This document shows positions 1 to 11,591 of a stretch of 64,000 bases of DNA, piece by piece. The notes below the pieces were generated by a model. The model saw only the letters and a list, made by a program, of their open reading frames with translations, was not told the DNA's origin and made no database searches. Within the stretch, counting starts at the first letter, position 1; each line of letters starts with the position of its first letter. Position numbers and translations under genes: made by a program. The stretch comes from Moniliella sp. 'wahieum' (lineage: Eukaryota > Basidiomycota > Moniliellomycetes > Moniliellales > Moniliellaceae), in assembly GCA_003971905.1 (NCBI GenBank), contig RSEE01000084.1:62001-126000 (forward strand), written 5' to 3'.

Positions 1-743
1 GATGTGTTCTCATGGGCTATTGTATTGCTTGTGCTAACGAGAAAGAGAAGCCAATCGTGCTTCCTCGCTGTTAGCATACCCCCTCCCTTAGTCCTCCCCC
101 TTCCCTATTCGACGATTTTGACGTATTATGTCCTTATTGCCTGTCAACGGGCCTCGCGCATCCCTTCTTCTTCCAGTTTCTACTATTGCTATGGTCTTAT
201 CTCTCGCTTCTTATTGACATGATGGATTTATCATCGCATCATTATTGTAGTGCTGATTCTTTGAGGGTGAATTTTGTGTGAGGGGTGGAGGTGTCAAACG
301 CATGGTGTGGGTTGTTGGTATCCGTTCCACGGCCCCGACATATGGGGGGGTCATCCCCTTCCAGCCATAGAGAGGGAGCAATGAAAGGAAAATTTATCAA
401 GAGCACAAGACAGTCACTGACTCGTAGGGTCAGCTTCACCGCAGAAAGGGGTTGTGGTAGATACTATTGTATCTCTCATCACGAAACTAGAACACGCTTA
501 AAATAATATAAGGAGAGGGTTGTGCGTTTCATGCGTCAAGCAAATCCTACACAGGATATATTGACGCAGATCTCGTTGAACTGTGTCGGACCCGATGCCA
601 TGATTAGTCCTCGAGGGGTATACCAGGGTATACCTTTTCCCCCTTCTAACCCTCGGATGGCTGGCCACAGGCCGCATCCTAATAAAGAAAAAGCTGTGTG
701 CTGTCTTTAGAACGAAGTGGTGGCCATAGCACAGGCCATAACC

Positions 744-762
744 CATCATGCATCATGCATCA
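744..762. repeat. ATGCAT word repeat
   Basis: Two overlapping CATCATGCAT units. The same word recurs at 1072-1084, 1767-1780 and 15305-15323, always between genes. Confidence 0.7.
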
Positions 763-1152
763 GTGCCAAAGCGGCAGCACCTCTGTTACTAGTTATGCAT
801 TCGGTCCGTCGGTGCGCACTGGTCTCGTTTGAATGAGTACTTAGGCCTTAGGTTTTGCGCGCTTAACTCCACAAACCGAGTCCCAAGAATCACTGAAGTA
901 ACAGCGCGCCGGATAAACGGCTTCGTCCCCGTGTGAATTTCGGCTCTACGCAACCACAAAAAGGGAGCTGGGCGGTGGTTCTTCGAGCGTCAGCACACCA
1001 CTGGTTCTCGTATCTCTCATTCGTAGCACCCGACTCCCACCTTCAGCACCCGACTCCCCAGTACACAGCACATCATCATGCATCACCGGCCTCATCGGTC
1101 ACCCCTGAAGAGGATCCCGGTCTGATCTCGGTCTCAGCGTTGCTCATCTTAT

Positions 1153-1188
1153 CAAGCTTCAAGCTTCAGGCTTGACTTCAAGCTTCAG
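1153..1188. repeat. AAGCTT word repeat
   Basis: Three AAGCTTC-type words in close succession, with a degenerate AGGCTT copy between them. Related copies lie at 1574-1593 (opposite orientation), 31797-31810, 44911-44926 and 53868-53896. Confidence 0.75.
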
Positions 1189-1423
1189 GTGCTTTAGTGG
1201 AAAGCGCGCACACACAAGCAAACAATATGTGATGAGAAGGCGTCACAAGGGTGTGAACAAAGGGATACAAATGGGAACCACGGTGCTCGTTGCTCAGCGC
1301 GCTTATTATAGCCCGTGTGAGCGCTGAGCGCGCAAAATCAAAAGCTCCGTGCTGCTCAACAGGTGAGTTCAGTTCTCAAAAGCTCTCATTATGCATTACA
1401 TTACCGGCTACCAGTACGCAATC

Positions 1424-1466
1424 TGAGTACTACTCTCAGACTGAGTACTGAGACTCAGTCCAGTTG
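1424..1466. repeat. AGTACT/CTGAG word repeat
   Basis: Alternating CTGAGTACT and ACTCAG words that can fold back on themselves. The related array at 1789-1812 has three CAGTACT units. Confidence 0.7.
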
Positions 1467-1573
1467 AGTTCTCGGAGAAAATATGGAAATTGCCAAACAT
1501 ATGGCCCTGGCAAGAACTGTGGTGACGCATGTGACGTCCGGTGCTTGAATCAAGGACGTGATGCATAGGTGAA

Positions 1574-1593
1574 TCTTGAAGCTTGAAGCTTGA
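1574..1593. repeat. AAGCTT word repeat (inverse orientation)
   Basis: CTTGAAGCTTGAAGCTTGAA: the mirror orientation of the array at 1153-1188. Confidence 0.75.
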
Positions 1594-1788
1594 AAACCTG
1601 AGGGGCCTGTGAGGCCTCAGCGTCTCAGCTTGAGGCTTACGGCTGATGGGAAGACTGAAAATGCTTGGATGGTGCAATGCAATGTGTTTGGGAGAGGGGT
1701 GCAAGATGGGATACGGCGCGAACAGTGTGCCTGTGTGATATTTTAACGGCTCTCATGTATCTCTACCATCATGCATCAGTATCTATAT

Positions 1789-1812
1789 CAGTACTCAGTA
1801 CTCAGTACGCAG
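1789..1812. repeat. CAGTACT tandem repeat
   Basis: Tandem CAGTACT units ending in a CAGTACG variant. Confidence 0.7.
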
Positions 1813-1904
1813 TAGAGACAAGCAACAAGGGCTATGAAAGTGATTAAAGTGAAAATGATTGCTTTTAGAGGGCCCTGCAAGGGTGAAGCCGGTGAAGCTT
1901 GAAC

Positions 1905-1970
1905 CCTTGAACGTGAACGTTGAACGCGGGTTGAACGTTCGGTTGAGTACGCTGAACGTTGAGCGTATGT
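1905..1970. repeat. TTGAACGT word repeat
   Basis: About seven drifting copies of a TTGAACGT-like word (AACGTT palindrome core) in 65 nt. It is non-coding and unlike its neighbours at 1.1-1.8 kb in word choice but not in design. Confidence 0.7.
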
Positions 1971-4900
1971 TGAACTGGAATATAGTATGGTGCAGCTGTA
2001 TGACACACCAGTGTAGTTAATGTGTGAAGAGAGTGAATATGGAAAAGCGTGAGGCTTTTTTATATTGAGGTTTGGCCCGAGCCAAAACGGAGCACGCCTT
2101 GCGGTTGTTGAGGTCTTCAGTCTTTGTGCAAATGCAATGAAAATCCTGATAACCCCACGTCCACAACGAAACTACCGTGGCGGATGAGGATGGGACGAGG
2201 CGCGGGTGGAGGGCACAGCGCACCGTCTACCGCGTGATGGGGCCTGGAGCAATCGGAGAATCTGGAATGGAGATGGACCACACGGTGCGCGACACGGGAT
2301 CGCTGGAAGCGCAGAGGGCGGTGACCATCACTCATATGTGCTTTTGTGTATTCCTACTGAAGGGGTACCTGTAACGGGGTTGCTGGCTTTCCAGGCGGAG
2401 ACCTTTTCCCTGCCCATCGGAGACAAGACTCACTGAGGACTGGACACGTTTCAGATCCAAAGTCCAAGGAACACTGGCGTGAACGTAATAGGGGGTCGCG
2501 AGTAATAGTGCTTTGCTGTTCGTCGGGCAGAGCCACTGGGCAGCGTCTGCAACGAGGTTGCACGTTAGGGGCAGGACGACAAAGCGGGGAGTTCCGATGG
2601 GCGAGCGGGAGGGGAAACAAACTGATGGGAATTATGGTGGTTCTTCAGGAGTGGAGTTTGCCTAAAAGAAGGGTGAAGAGGGGCAAAGATTGGTGGGCGG
2701 CTTAGGCCATCTTCACAATTGAATCTAAGAACAATCAGGTTTTTATAGAAGGGGAAAAAGGAAAGACCAACACAACGAAAAAGGGGAAATGAGTCAAGGA
2801 GAAGAAGTGAGGACCAAGCATGAGCGGCACAAATGAGAGATGAGGCGAGGGTCAAGGGCAAATCGGACCCAAGATGAGAAACGAGGAGCGAGAAACGATT
2901 CGAAACCATATGTGTAGTGTTTTGGATTTTAGACAAGCGCGAGCGCAGAAGAAACGTTTGTTGCGGGTTTTGTAGATTATAGACCGAGAATCCAAGTCGT
3001 CATGATAGCGAAAGATACAGAACTTGAGTAGTGATAGATAGGAGGAAGAGAAGCGAGGAGAGACGATAAAGGAGTGGAGGTGGCTGTGCAATGCGACTTA
3101 ATCGCCGCCCACTGTGACAGAAGTAGTACCATGTTCTATAAGTGCCGCCCGTCGTGCAGCACCTCAGTGTAAGGGGAAAGGCTTGGCAAACTTATGGGGT
3201 TTGTAGTGAGCCCCTTATTTTTGCACTTGCTTATTCATCTGTTCTGTTCCTTTTCCGCGAGAAGGAAAGTGTGCAAATGTCGGACGAGCAAGTTATGGAG
3301 GAGAGCATCGGTTCTGTGTCCCATATAGTTAAGTCTTATGTTGGGGACGCTATAGATATGGATGCAGTGTCGCCGATTGCCAGAAGTTGTCTCCAATCCC
3401 CACAATTATTCATCTCGCACATATCGCTTTTTTTCCCTGTCCCAGTTTGCTCTTGTTCGCTGTTCAGATGATGCCTCTCATTCAATTCTCCTGATCAATC
3501 ACTCTGGTCTCCTTACGCTAACCATTGGCCATTCTTTCCGTATCTCACTGGGCTGGGTGGTCGCTCACATCTCCTGTTTGCTGTATCACTGCTGCGGACT
3601 GTTACATGCAGCATGTTGGATATATATATATCCCCCTGTGTGGCCTCATAAGAAAAGTGAGAATTGTTTTGACCGTATTGCGTTAGGATTTTCTACCCTC
3701 TGTCATATTCAGAGCTGCAGCTTGTTCAGCATCATAGGGTGGCTCTAAAACTGTCAGACCGCTCAATATATGGATCCTATACTGACGCTCAACTTCTTCG
3801 ACAATCTACTCACAACGGCTCTTGTGTGTTTTGTTATACCACAGTAAGATGCACAAGTATACTACTATTGATATATACATTTGCCTACGGTGTGGCTATC
3901 AATTCTTGGGGTACATCAACATCATTACACAGGAGAGTCTCTGTGTTTCTATACTGTCTTCAGAGTACCATATACCAAAAAACAATCGAACAATTGCGGA
4001 TCGAGAAGAGGGTTATGCTAGAGTGCGACTTGGGAGCACTCGCAATCCTATGGATCGGCTGCAAAGCAGCCTTCAGACAAGGCGTGAAGGAAAAGTGGTG
4101 AACCACAATCTTCAAGCAAAGGTCTGAAGGAAGGAGAAAGGAGAGAGAGAAGGGAATGGAGCGAGCAGGGCGTGCGCGGCCGGGCGAGCGGAACTCTTCC
4201 GCCCAGATACTAAGCGAGCGTCATCGATCCATTGAGGCCCGTGCAAGGGAACCCTAGCACTACCCTTAACAGAGGTTATAGCTATAGATGGAGACGATTA
4301 AGTACAGACTATTATGAAGACCGAAATGATTGCTCGGGTATATATCGCATGAAAAGACCTGTACGTATGAGGGGTAATAGCCGGTAGAAGCGTACGAAGA
4401 CCCGCAGCGACCGGGACGAGCATCCTTGGATAGAGATGCCGGGCATGATATATGGAGAGGTTGGTGTTCTTCCGTCTATAGAATGTGAAGAAGTCTTGCG
4501 GTGTGTGGTGGTACTAGTGCGAAAATGTATCGTCTTGCTGCAAATCATTACCTTGTGGTATGTAAGCGAAGCTGTCCAAAAGGATATTTATACCTGGATT
4601 ATATCCTACTGCAGTGTGTTGAGACATGCAGATCCGCAATGTATTTAGCCCGATTCACGCCAGTTATCTTCACGCTATAATAAGTTTTGCCTCTTGCTCC
4701 CACTGTGGATATCCTTCTCGTCTCCTCATCTGTCCAGGGAATCGATCATGGGTGGGTTGACGGTGGCAGGATGTCAATGTCACCCTGGTTGGAGTCACTA
4801 GTCACTGTGACATGTGACATGGGGTCCCTGGAGAGCAAAACTTTTTGCCACACACGCAGAGATTTGCGTGAAGTTTGGGTCCACAAGATTGGTATTACAG

Positions 4901-5100
4901 TTACACCGGGATATATACTCCTGTCGAATTCACAACATAGTAACTAGTACTAAACTGCAGAAAGCTCGAGATCTGAGATCTGAGAGGTGGGCGAGACAGA
5001 GGTGGGGGGGGGGGGGGGCGATCTCGATCACCCGTTTTACAATTAGTCCCACACTAATATTAGCCTCACTGTATAAACGTACAAGTAGTAGCTAGTAGCT

Positions 5101-5188
5101 GTTGAGACGTTAGTACTCAGTTAACTCAGAACCCCACGTCCAGTCTGAGTACACTGCTGAGTACGTTGAGACGTTGAGGACTGAGTAT
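5101..5188. repeat. GTTGAGACGTT / CTGAGTAC repeat
   Basis: Mixed array of GTTGAGACGTT, AGTACTCAG, GTTAACTCAG and CTGAGTAC words, each with a 4-6 bp palindrome. Confidence 0.65.
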
Positions 5189-5315
5189 TTCTCCACAAAC
5201 GTGTTCTCTCTCCCCACAAGCACCAACATGGGTGTCCAGCACCCAGTCCCGCTATGCCGTGCTCCATTATTTGGGCTTCACCTACATAATAGTCACTTAA
5301 CTTACAGTAGTGATA

Positions 5316-5375
5316 ATGATAGTGACTATAGTGACTCTAGTGACTAGTGACATGTGACAGTGATCACCGTGACCG
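5316..5375. repeat. AGTGACTAGTGAC word repeat
   Basis: Five or more AGTGAC words joined through ACTAGT or CATGTG, continuing into a TGATCACCGTGACC segment. Similar words occur at 4798-4830, 20880-20895 and 21491-21515. Confidence 0.65.
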
Positions 5376-6513
5376 AGGGTTACCTCAGGGGTATGAAACA
5401 GGTCACGGTTTGTGACCGAGTATGCGTGCCTTGTGTGACATGCATGTGACAGCGCTTCGTCTTCTGCCCATGCCCTTGGGCGCACAGGCACAGGTTCCGG
5501 GCTAACTTTTGCCCGGACCGGGGACCGGACCCCGTTTCCGTTTCCGTCTTGCTTCCTTCATCCATCTGTTTCGCCCACTGTCTGCGTATGTCTGCGTGCA
5601 TCCGCATGGTGCTGTGCATATCGACCAAACGCGAAGGAAAGAAGGTGTAGTCTATCTTGTGGTCTCCTGTGGTGATCTGGCGAACCTTGGCGTAGCCTGG
5701 TGTATACCAAACGCACACCTCACCAAAAGGAATCCCAACAGGATTGATGAGACCTGGAGTCTTGATGGTCCTCTAGGGTCATGAAATCGCATTATTGGTG
5801 GCGGTGATTATGGTCAATCCACCCAACAACACCTACAGATGGGCATCAAGCAGGAAGCAGTCGCCACCAGGAGCTAGCTGCGGAACGAAGAGAAACAGAA
5901 GCGAGAGAGAAATTAAAGGGAACCGTAAGCGGTCTGCGGCCTGAGGCCGGAGAGGGACCGAAGTGACCTTGGTCAACACACGAGCCACCCGGTGGCTCAA
6001 CAAGGGCACGCCAACGGCGAGGGGGAGGCGATGGTGGCACTTTCCTTGTCGCGCCCCCTGATGGCTGAGGTATCCCTGAGGCATCCTGATACACTGATTT
6101 GGGTGCCGCAGAGCATGGCATCCACCATGCTGGCTGACCACGTGATCATGCTGCAGCGGCTGGGCGACGGCCCCATGGGGGTGTGATATGCGTGGCGTAA
6201 TGTGTGACGTGTGATGAGCAAGGCTACACGTGGCACACGGCAAGCCGCACGGACAACCCTACTGCGGCGCTACACTGGCCCCCCGCGCTGCTGGGCACGC
6301 CTGGCGCGGTCGGTGCGCAACACTCCCCACGCGTGCGGGGAGCTTGGGGCATGGGGGCGGTGTTCTGCGCGCCGGGCCAAGTTGGGAGCACTGCGGAGCA
6401 GAGGGATGCGCTCGAGCCCGAGCCCGAGCTCGTGCCCGCCGCCGTCATCCGCGCCTGCCCTCGCGTCGTCCTCCCCGCCCAGCTCGCGCCCCGCCCCCAC
6501 CACTGCCTGCACC

Positions 6514-8022
6514 ATGGCCGTGCCCAACGAGTTGTCCAGATCCTCAACGAGCTCAACCGCGACGTGGCCCGCGCCCGGCCGGCCGACGTGCTTCAGTTCT
6601 GCGCCAACTGGTTCAACCATCGTCTGGAGCGCGAGCGCCTTCTTCTTCTGCAGCACCGCTCTGCCCCCTCGCCCGCGCCCTCGGCCGCGTCCATTGCCAC
6701 CGCCACTCCTGCTGCCCTCCCCCGTCCCTGTCGCTGCCGCCCCCTCGCTCCCGACTCGCCTACCTCCACCTCCCTCTTTCCCTCTCAAATGTGTTTGGAT
6801 CGGCCGCGCCTTTCCCCCCCGCACCCGCGCCCAGCGTCCCACACCCTCGGTGGCGTCACCTTCCGCAACTCCTGGGATAGCAATGCCAGCACCGAGTCCA
6901 CCGACGACGAGCCCGAGCACCACTTGCCCCAATTGACCCCGGCCTTCCTGGACCTGCGCCGGCGCACTTCGGTCTCGGCCGAGTCGCTGCCGGTCAATGC
7001 GACTGCGCCGGCGGTCCCTCAGATCCACAAGACGGAGGAACAGATGGCCCGCTTGCGTGAGGCTGTCCAGAACCATTTCCTTTTTAACAACCTTGATGAG
7101 GAACAGTACCATGCTGTCCTTCTCGCCATGAAGGAAGTGAAGGTGCCTGCTAACAAGCCTGTCATCGAACAAGGGCAAGAGGGAGACTACTTTTACATTG
7201 TGGGCACAGGCACCCTCGAGGCGTTCAAGCGCCCACCGGTGGAGGAAGGCAGCAGCATCAGCTCAGCTGGGTCGGTGGACTTGGAGAACGGCACAGGGAA
7301 TAGTAAAGTGTCCTCGACGGATTTCGGGGAAAGGTTTTGTCCTATGGTGCGGGCGACTCGTTTGGCGAACTGGCATTGATGTACGCGCAGCCGCGGGCTG
7401 CTTCCGTCATTTCCACTTCGTCTTGCACGCTATGGGCAGTGGATCGGGTCACTTTCCGTACCATTTTACTCGACTCGGCGCTGCGGAAGCGGCAGCTGTT
7501 TGACATGTTCCTCAAGGAAGTCCCACTTTTGAGCAGATGCGCAGCGAGGAACGGGCCAAACTTGCAGACTCGCCTCCAGATTGCTTCGTACTCGGTGCAT
7601 GACCGGCCGGTCAAACAAGGCGAAAGGGACGGGAATCTTCATCATCATCCAAGGTCAGGCTGAGGTGCGCAAGCGCAAGACGAGCGCGGTAGGCACCCCA
7701 ACGGAGCCCCACCCGCCTTTCCCTGAGCTTGCGAGGATGAGGTGACTGTCTCTCGCCTAGGAAGGGGGGATTACTTTGGAGACTGGCACTGCTGTACAAC
7801 ACACGCGTGCAGCCTCGGTGGTGGTATCTTCTCCTGAAGGGCTCAAGGTGGCCAAGTTGAGTGAGAAGCAGTTCACTCGTCTGCTCGGTCCTTTAACGGG
7901 GATTATGGTCGCGCAACGCGAAAGAACGCTATGGCCGTGTCAGCCCTTCGCCGCCGGCGGTGTATGCGCCTGACCAGGAGTTGGGGCCGGACGATCTGCC
8001 CACGCCGGAGCGCCCACATTGA
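6514..8022 (+). CDS. cAMP-dependent protein kinase regulatory subunit (Bcy1/Ubc1 type)
   Basis: Regulatory subunit that inhibits the PKA catalytic subunit until cAMP binds. Order of domains: an N-terminal RIIa dimerisation/docking segment (ILNELNRDVARARP...LQFCANWFNHRLE, 6530-6640), a low-complexity Ser/Pro/Ala linker, the kinase-inhibitor site RRRTSVSAESL (about 6957-6990), then two cyclic-nucleotide-binding folds. The phosphate-binding cassettes are GDSFGELALMYAQPRAASV (near 7349-7410) and GDYFGE.ALLYNTRAASV (near 7768-7815). An intron is clear at 7689-7760 (GTAGGC...CCTAG). The C-terminus reads RNAKERYGRVSPSP to a TGA at 8020-8022. The chosen ATG at 6514 is in another frame from the RIIa segment, and further frame breaks occur near 7334 (one A lost in GAAAAGG), 7520, 7575 and 7625, so the reading must be patched. 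The function is certain from the motifs; exact residues are not. Confidence 0.92.
7689..7760 (+). other. intron in PKA regulatory subunit gene
   Basis: 72 nt, GTAGGC donor and CCTAG acceptor. It separates KRKTSA from the second cyclic-nucleotide-binding cassette. Confidence 0.7.
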
Positions 8023-8496
8023 CGCAACGGGTACCTGGCTGACCAGCGCCCCTTTGCTAACTAAAAACGTGTCTCTTCCCTGTCATCCGCTCTCGTAACT
8101 ATTGTGCATGCTTCTGCTGGTGGTGGTGGTGGGGGGGGGGGCGTTTGGCTGGCTGCGTAGGGGCGGATAGGTGGGGGTTGCAGGGCAGGCAGACGTAGCA
8201 AAGCCGCGGGTGAGCGCCATTGCGGGACATGCTCCATTCCAAGCGGCGTGGTTATGCGGCTGCGGCCACACGCGGATCACCGGTGAGCGACCATCGATCA
8301 TCCACCATCCGTCTGGAGAGCAAGGGGCGTGGTGAACATTTCGCCGCCCCATTAGGTCATTGTCGTCTGAACATCTACCTGCCATGCCGTTATTAGGGCT
8401 GCGGCCGCCAGCCGCGGCTGCCTCTGCCAACCCACCTCCGCCTCTGCCTCTCCCGCTGCCCCTCCCTCCCCTAGCCGCGGCTGCGCATGACCCACC

Positions 8497-11078
8497 ATGG
8501 AGTCCAGCATCTCGGTTGCCGTCCGCGTGCGGCCCTTCAACGCCAAGGAGCTCCCGCACCTGCTTCCTGAGGACGACGACCCCTTCCTCGGCGACGGCGG
8601 CTTTGTCCGCCCCCCGAACCGCGCGGCAAAAAGTTGCGCTCGATTGTCAGTGTGGTCAGTGAGCGCGTCCTGGTCTTTGATCCTCCCGACCGCGAGGCGC
8701 TCAAGCGCCTCCGCCAAGCCAATCCTGCTTTCTGCCATGGCGCCCGCCCCAACAAAGACGCCCGCTACGCCTTTGACCATGTCTTCCCAGAGCAGGCTAC
8801 CCAGCAGGAGGTGTATGCTGGCACGGTCCAGCCCATGCTGGACGGTCCTCAATGGGTTTAACGCTACTGTCTTTGCCTATGGTGTACGTATGATTGTTTT
8901 GCTCCGGCTTGCTCGATGATCCCCCATTTGGCTGACACGAACGAGCAGGCTACCGGCTGTGGCAAGACCCACACCATCTCGGGAACACCCACCGACCCGG
9001 GCATCATCTTCCAAACCATGTCGGATTTGTTCCAGCGCGCGCAAGACGTTGCGGACGAGAAGGATGTGACGATCAAGCTCTCGTATTTGGAGATCTACAA
9101 TGAGCAGATTCGTGATTTGCTCTCCTCCACGCCTACCCCCCCCGGGCAAGGCCTGCCGTTGCGCGACTCAGCTTGCGGTCGTGGAACCAAGATCAGTGTG
9201 GTAGGCCTCAGTGAACACACGCCAAGCTCGCCGAAAGAAGTGCTGGAGCTCATTACCGAAGGCAATCGTCGTCGCACCATGAGCCCCACCGAGGCCAACG
9301 CAGTCTCCTCCCGCTCGCATGCCGTGTTGCAGGTGAACCTGACGCAGCGCCCCAAGGACATGGGGTTGAGTGAGGAGTGTACCTCGGCTAGCCTCAACAT
9401 CATCGACCTTGCTGGGTCCGAACGCGCTTCCGCGACACGGAACCGGGACAACGCATGATGGAAGGAGCCAATATCAACCGTTCTCTTCTTGCTTTGGCCA
9501 ACTGCATCAACGCTCTCTGCCGCGGGGGCCACAAACATGTGCCCTATCGCGACTCGAAGTTGACCCGGCTGCTCAAGTTTTCGTTGGGCGGCAACTGTCG
9601 CACGGTGATGATTGTGTGTGTGTCGCCATCTTCGGAGCACTTTGAAGAGACGCACAAGACGCTCAAATACGCCGCCTCGGCCAAGTCAATCCGGACCAAG
9701 TGAGCCAGAACTTGATCAACGTGGATCGGCACGTCGAGTCGTATGCCAAGGCGATTCTGGAGCTACAGGAACAGAATGCGCGTCTCAAGAGTCTTCTCGA
9801 GCAGGGCAAAACCCTCTCATCGGACGTTGACGAGAGGAAGAAGCAGGAACTGGCTACCCTTCTCAAGGCAGGGCAGGAGGAGATGATCAGCGCCCTGCCA
9901 TCTACCGCGCGTCGGTCGAGACAAATGCACCGCTGCAAGTTCACCTTCATGCTGCTCATATCCAAGCCGAAGTGATCCGTTCCAAGCTCGTCTCCCACCC
10001 AGCGCACCGGGGGTTACAAGAAGCTCTCGCTCTGCAGGAGAGCAAGATGCAAGGCCGCGACCTGCTCGCTTCGTCTCGTGCGCTCGAAGCCGCACACAAG
10101 ACCTTTAACACCGCCCTCTCCACCCCTCTGCGCAATCCCAACCTTGACGACAGCACCCGTTCCGCTTTAGCCGGTTTGAGTGCTAAGCTCCAGGCGGAGA
10201 CCAAGGCCATACGGGTTCAAAGCAGTACGATACTCTTGTTCTTGTTCTCAAAACCATCGTCGGGGGAGCCACGAGCCTTCTGCTCGCGCCCCCCAGCACG
10301 GGATCCAGCTCGACCGAGACCACGCGTCTGGATGTCCCGCCCTCCCCAGGTATGAGCATGGCAAGTGGAACGGGACGGACGAAATCCAATCCTCATCGCA
10401 GACTGTCTGTCTCCAAGCGCTCCGTGTCCGAGATGCGGCGGGGACGGCGGGTGTCGTTCGTATCGGCGCAACGGAACGCGTCGTATGCCACTCCCAGCCC
10501 ACGCCAACGCGAGTAGTCACGGATCCGCGCCGTGCGATCGCCAGTCCCAGCCCTGCTCAACGGGAAAGACAAGGCTCCTGACCCCCAACAAGCAGCACGA
10601 TCTTCGTCCTGTGCTCTCGTCGCGCCCGCTTGACCTGTCTCCGACGAAGAATGTCGTCACTCGGCGTCTGACTCCGGCCTCGGTCCCGGCCGTGCCGCCG
10701 TGCCGCCGCTTGCGCCGTCCCCCCCACCCCGTCGTTGGTCACTGCAGGGCTGCAGGTGCCGCGACCGAGGCAATCGCCTTCGCCTACGCGGCGCAGTCTC
10801 AGCCCGCTCGTCGCGCCTCAACTCAAGGCCTTCCCCAGTCGTGCCCCGAGCCCGAGCAGGCCCCCCGCTAGTCCCCCAAGTCTCGTCCGCTCAGTCTGGG
10901 CAAAAGGATTTACCGCCGCTTGCGTCGACCAGACGCCGGACGGCGCCCAAGGCGCGCGGCGCGACCGTGTTTGCCAATCCGCCTCCGCGCAATGCGGCGG
11001 CGCGCGCCGCCTCGCCCGAACGCAAGCGCGCCGCGTCGCCCCGAACGCAAATCGGTCGCTCGGCTGAGTGCGTCGTAG
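8497..11078 (+). CDS. kinesin-8 family motor (Kip3/Klp5-6 like)
   Basis: Plus-end-directed microtubule motor that would regulate microtubule length in spindle and cytoplasm. The motor domain begins at the N-terminus ([17 protein letters not shown]). The P-loop is ATGCGKTHT, split by an intron at 8884-8948. Next come the [15 protein letters not shown] segment, switch [11 protein letters not shown], switch [11 protein letters not shown], then [18 protein letters not shown] and the end of the motor [13 protein letters not shown] at about 9700. A neck and coiled-coil tail follow ([23 protein letters not shown]), then a long basic Ser/Pro/Arg tail. The probable stop is TAG 11076-11078, after a [14 protein letters not shown] frame. 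Frame breaks occur at about 8631 (one A lost from a run), 8836, 9446 (one G lost before GACAACGC), 9950 and in the tail. The early neck and motor-first layout favour kinesin-8; a tree would settle it. Confidence 0.88.
8884..8948 (+). other. intron in kinesin gene
   Basis: 65 nt, GTACGT donor and GAGCAG acceptor. It interrupts the P-loop between FAYG and ATGCGKTHT, which fixes the splice exactly. Confidence 0.9.
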
Positions 11079-11591
11079 GATGCCGTGCCTGCTTGCTGCC
11101 TTTCTGCTCGCGTGTCACAGCGGCATGCCATGCACGATAGGACCATTACCGGTTACCATCAGTGTGTTCCGGCGGGGGACAAAGGGACAAGGGGCCTGGC
11201 GCCCCCTTGAGCCTTCCTCTCTCTACTATTTGCCTTCTCATTCTCGCTTTCCAAGCCTCTCTCGCTCCCCCTCCCCACCTTCGCTCCAACGATCCACACT
11301 CGCTTCCATTTGTATCCTACTATGCCTTCCCTAGGCCGCCTCGTATTGCATCCGCTTCCTGTTTCCTCGTTTCTTCTTTCCTACTAAGCCTAAACAGAGT
11401 CCGATCCACCGTGCTGTAAACTGAATAACAGGAGCGTGCTATCGCAGGATTGGCAGGGGGTCCGACTTGCCCTTTGCGATGTGCATAGTAGTAGTACAGT
11501 ACATATATGGTCCCGCTCGCGCTCCTCGGCCTCAGGCCTCAGGCCTCACGCCTGACCTCAGGCCGGGCTTCAGGGCCTGAGGCCGGATGGC
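11079..11591. other. convergent 3' intergenic region
   Basis: Lies between the 3' ends of the kinesin (+) and the Stn1-like gene (-). It contains pyrimidine-rich tracts and the AGGCCT word array; no gene seen. Confidence 0.5.
11526..11584. repeat. AGGCCT/CCTGAGG word repeat
   Basis: Repeated CTCAGGCCT and GGCCTGAGG words, an inverted arrangement able to form a hairpin. It sits just beyond the stop of the Stn1-like gene. Confidence 0.65.

Larger units (their letters stand above)
1..6200. other. gene-poor region with palindromic word repeats
   Basis: I find no recognisable protein, tRNA or rRNA gene here. Open frames are short (up to about 136 codons) and show no conserved motif. The stretch is visibly less GC-rich than the gene-bearing part and contains many copies of short words built on ATGCAT, AAGCTT, AGTACT, AACGTT and ACTAGT. 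A small frame at 3277-3471 starting with MSDEQVMEESIGS is acidic and could be a peptide, but nothing else supports it. The region could be subtelomeric, pericentromeric or decayed mobile DNA; the sequence alone does not decide. Confidence 0.5.

Noticed and set aside
4021-4090. Possible tRNA or structured RNA around CGCAATCCTATGGATCGGCTGCAAAGCAGCC
   Set aside because: Only a short GGCTGCAAAGCAGCC hairpin; no T arm, acceptor or polymerase III boxes.
6270-7178. 302-codon frame on the minus strand
   Set aside because: Antisense to the PKA regulatory subunit; its length comes from GC-rich codon bias.
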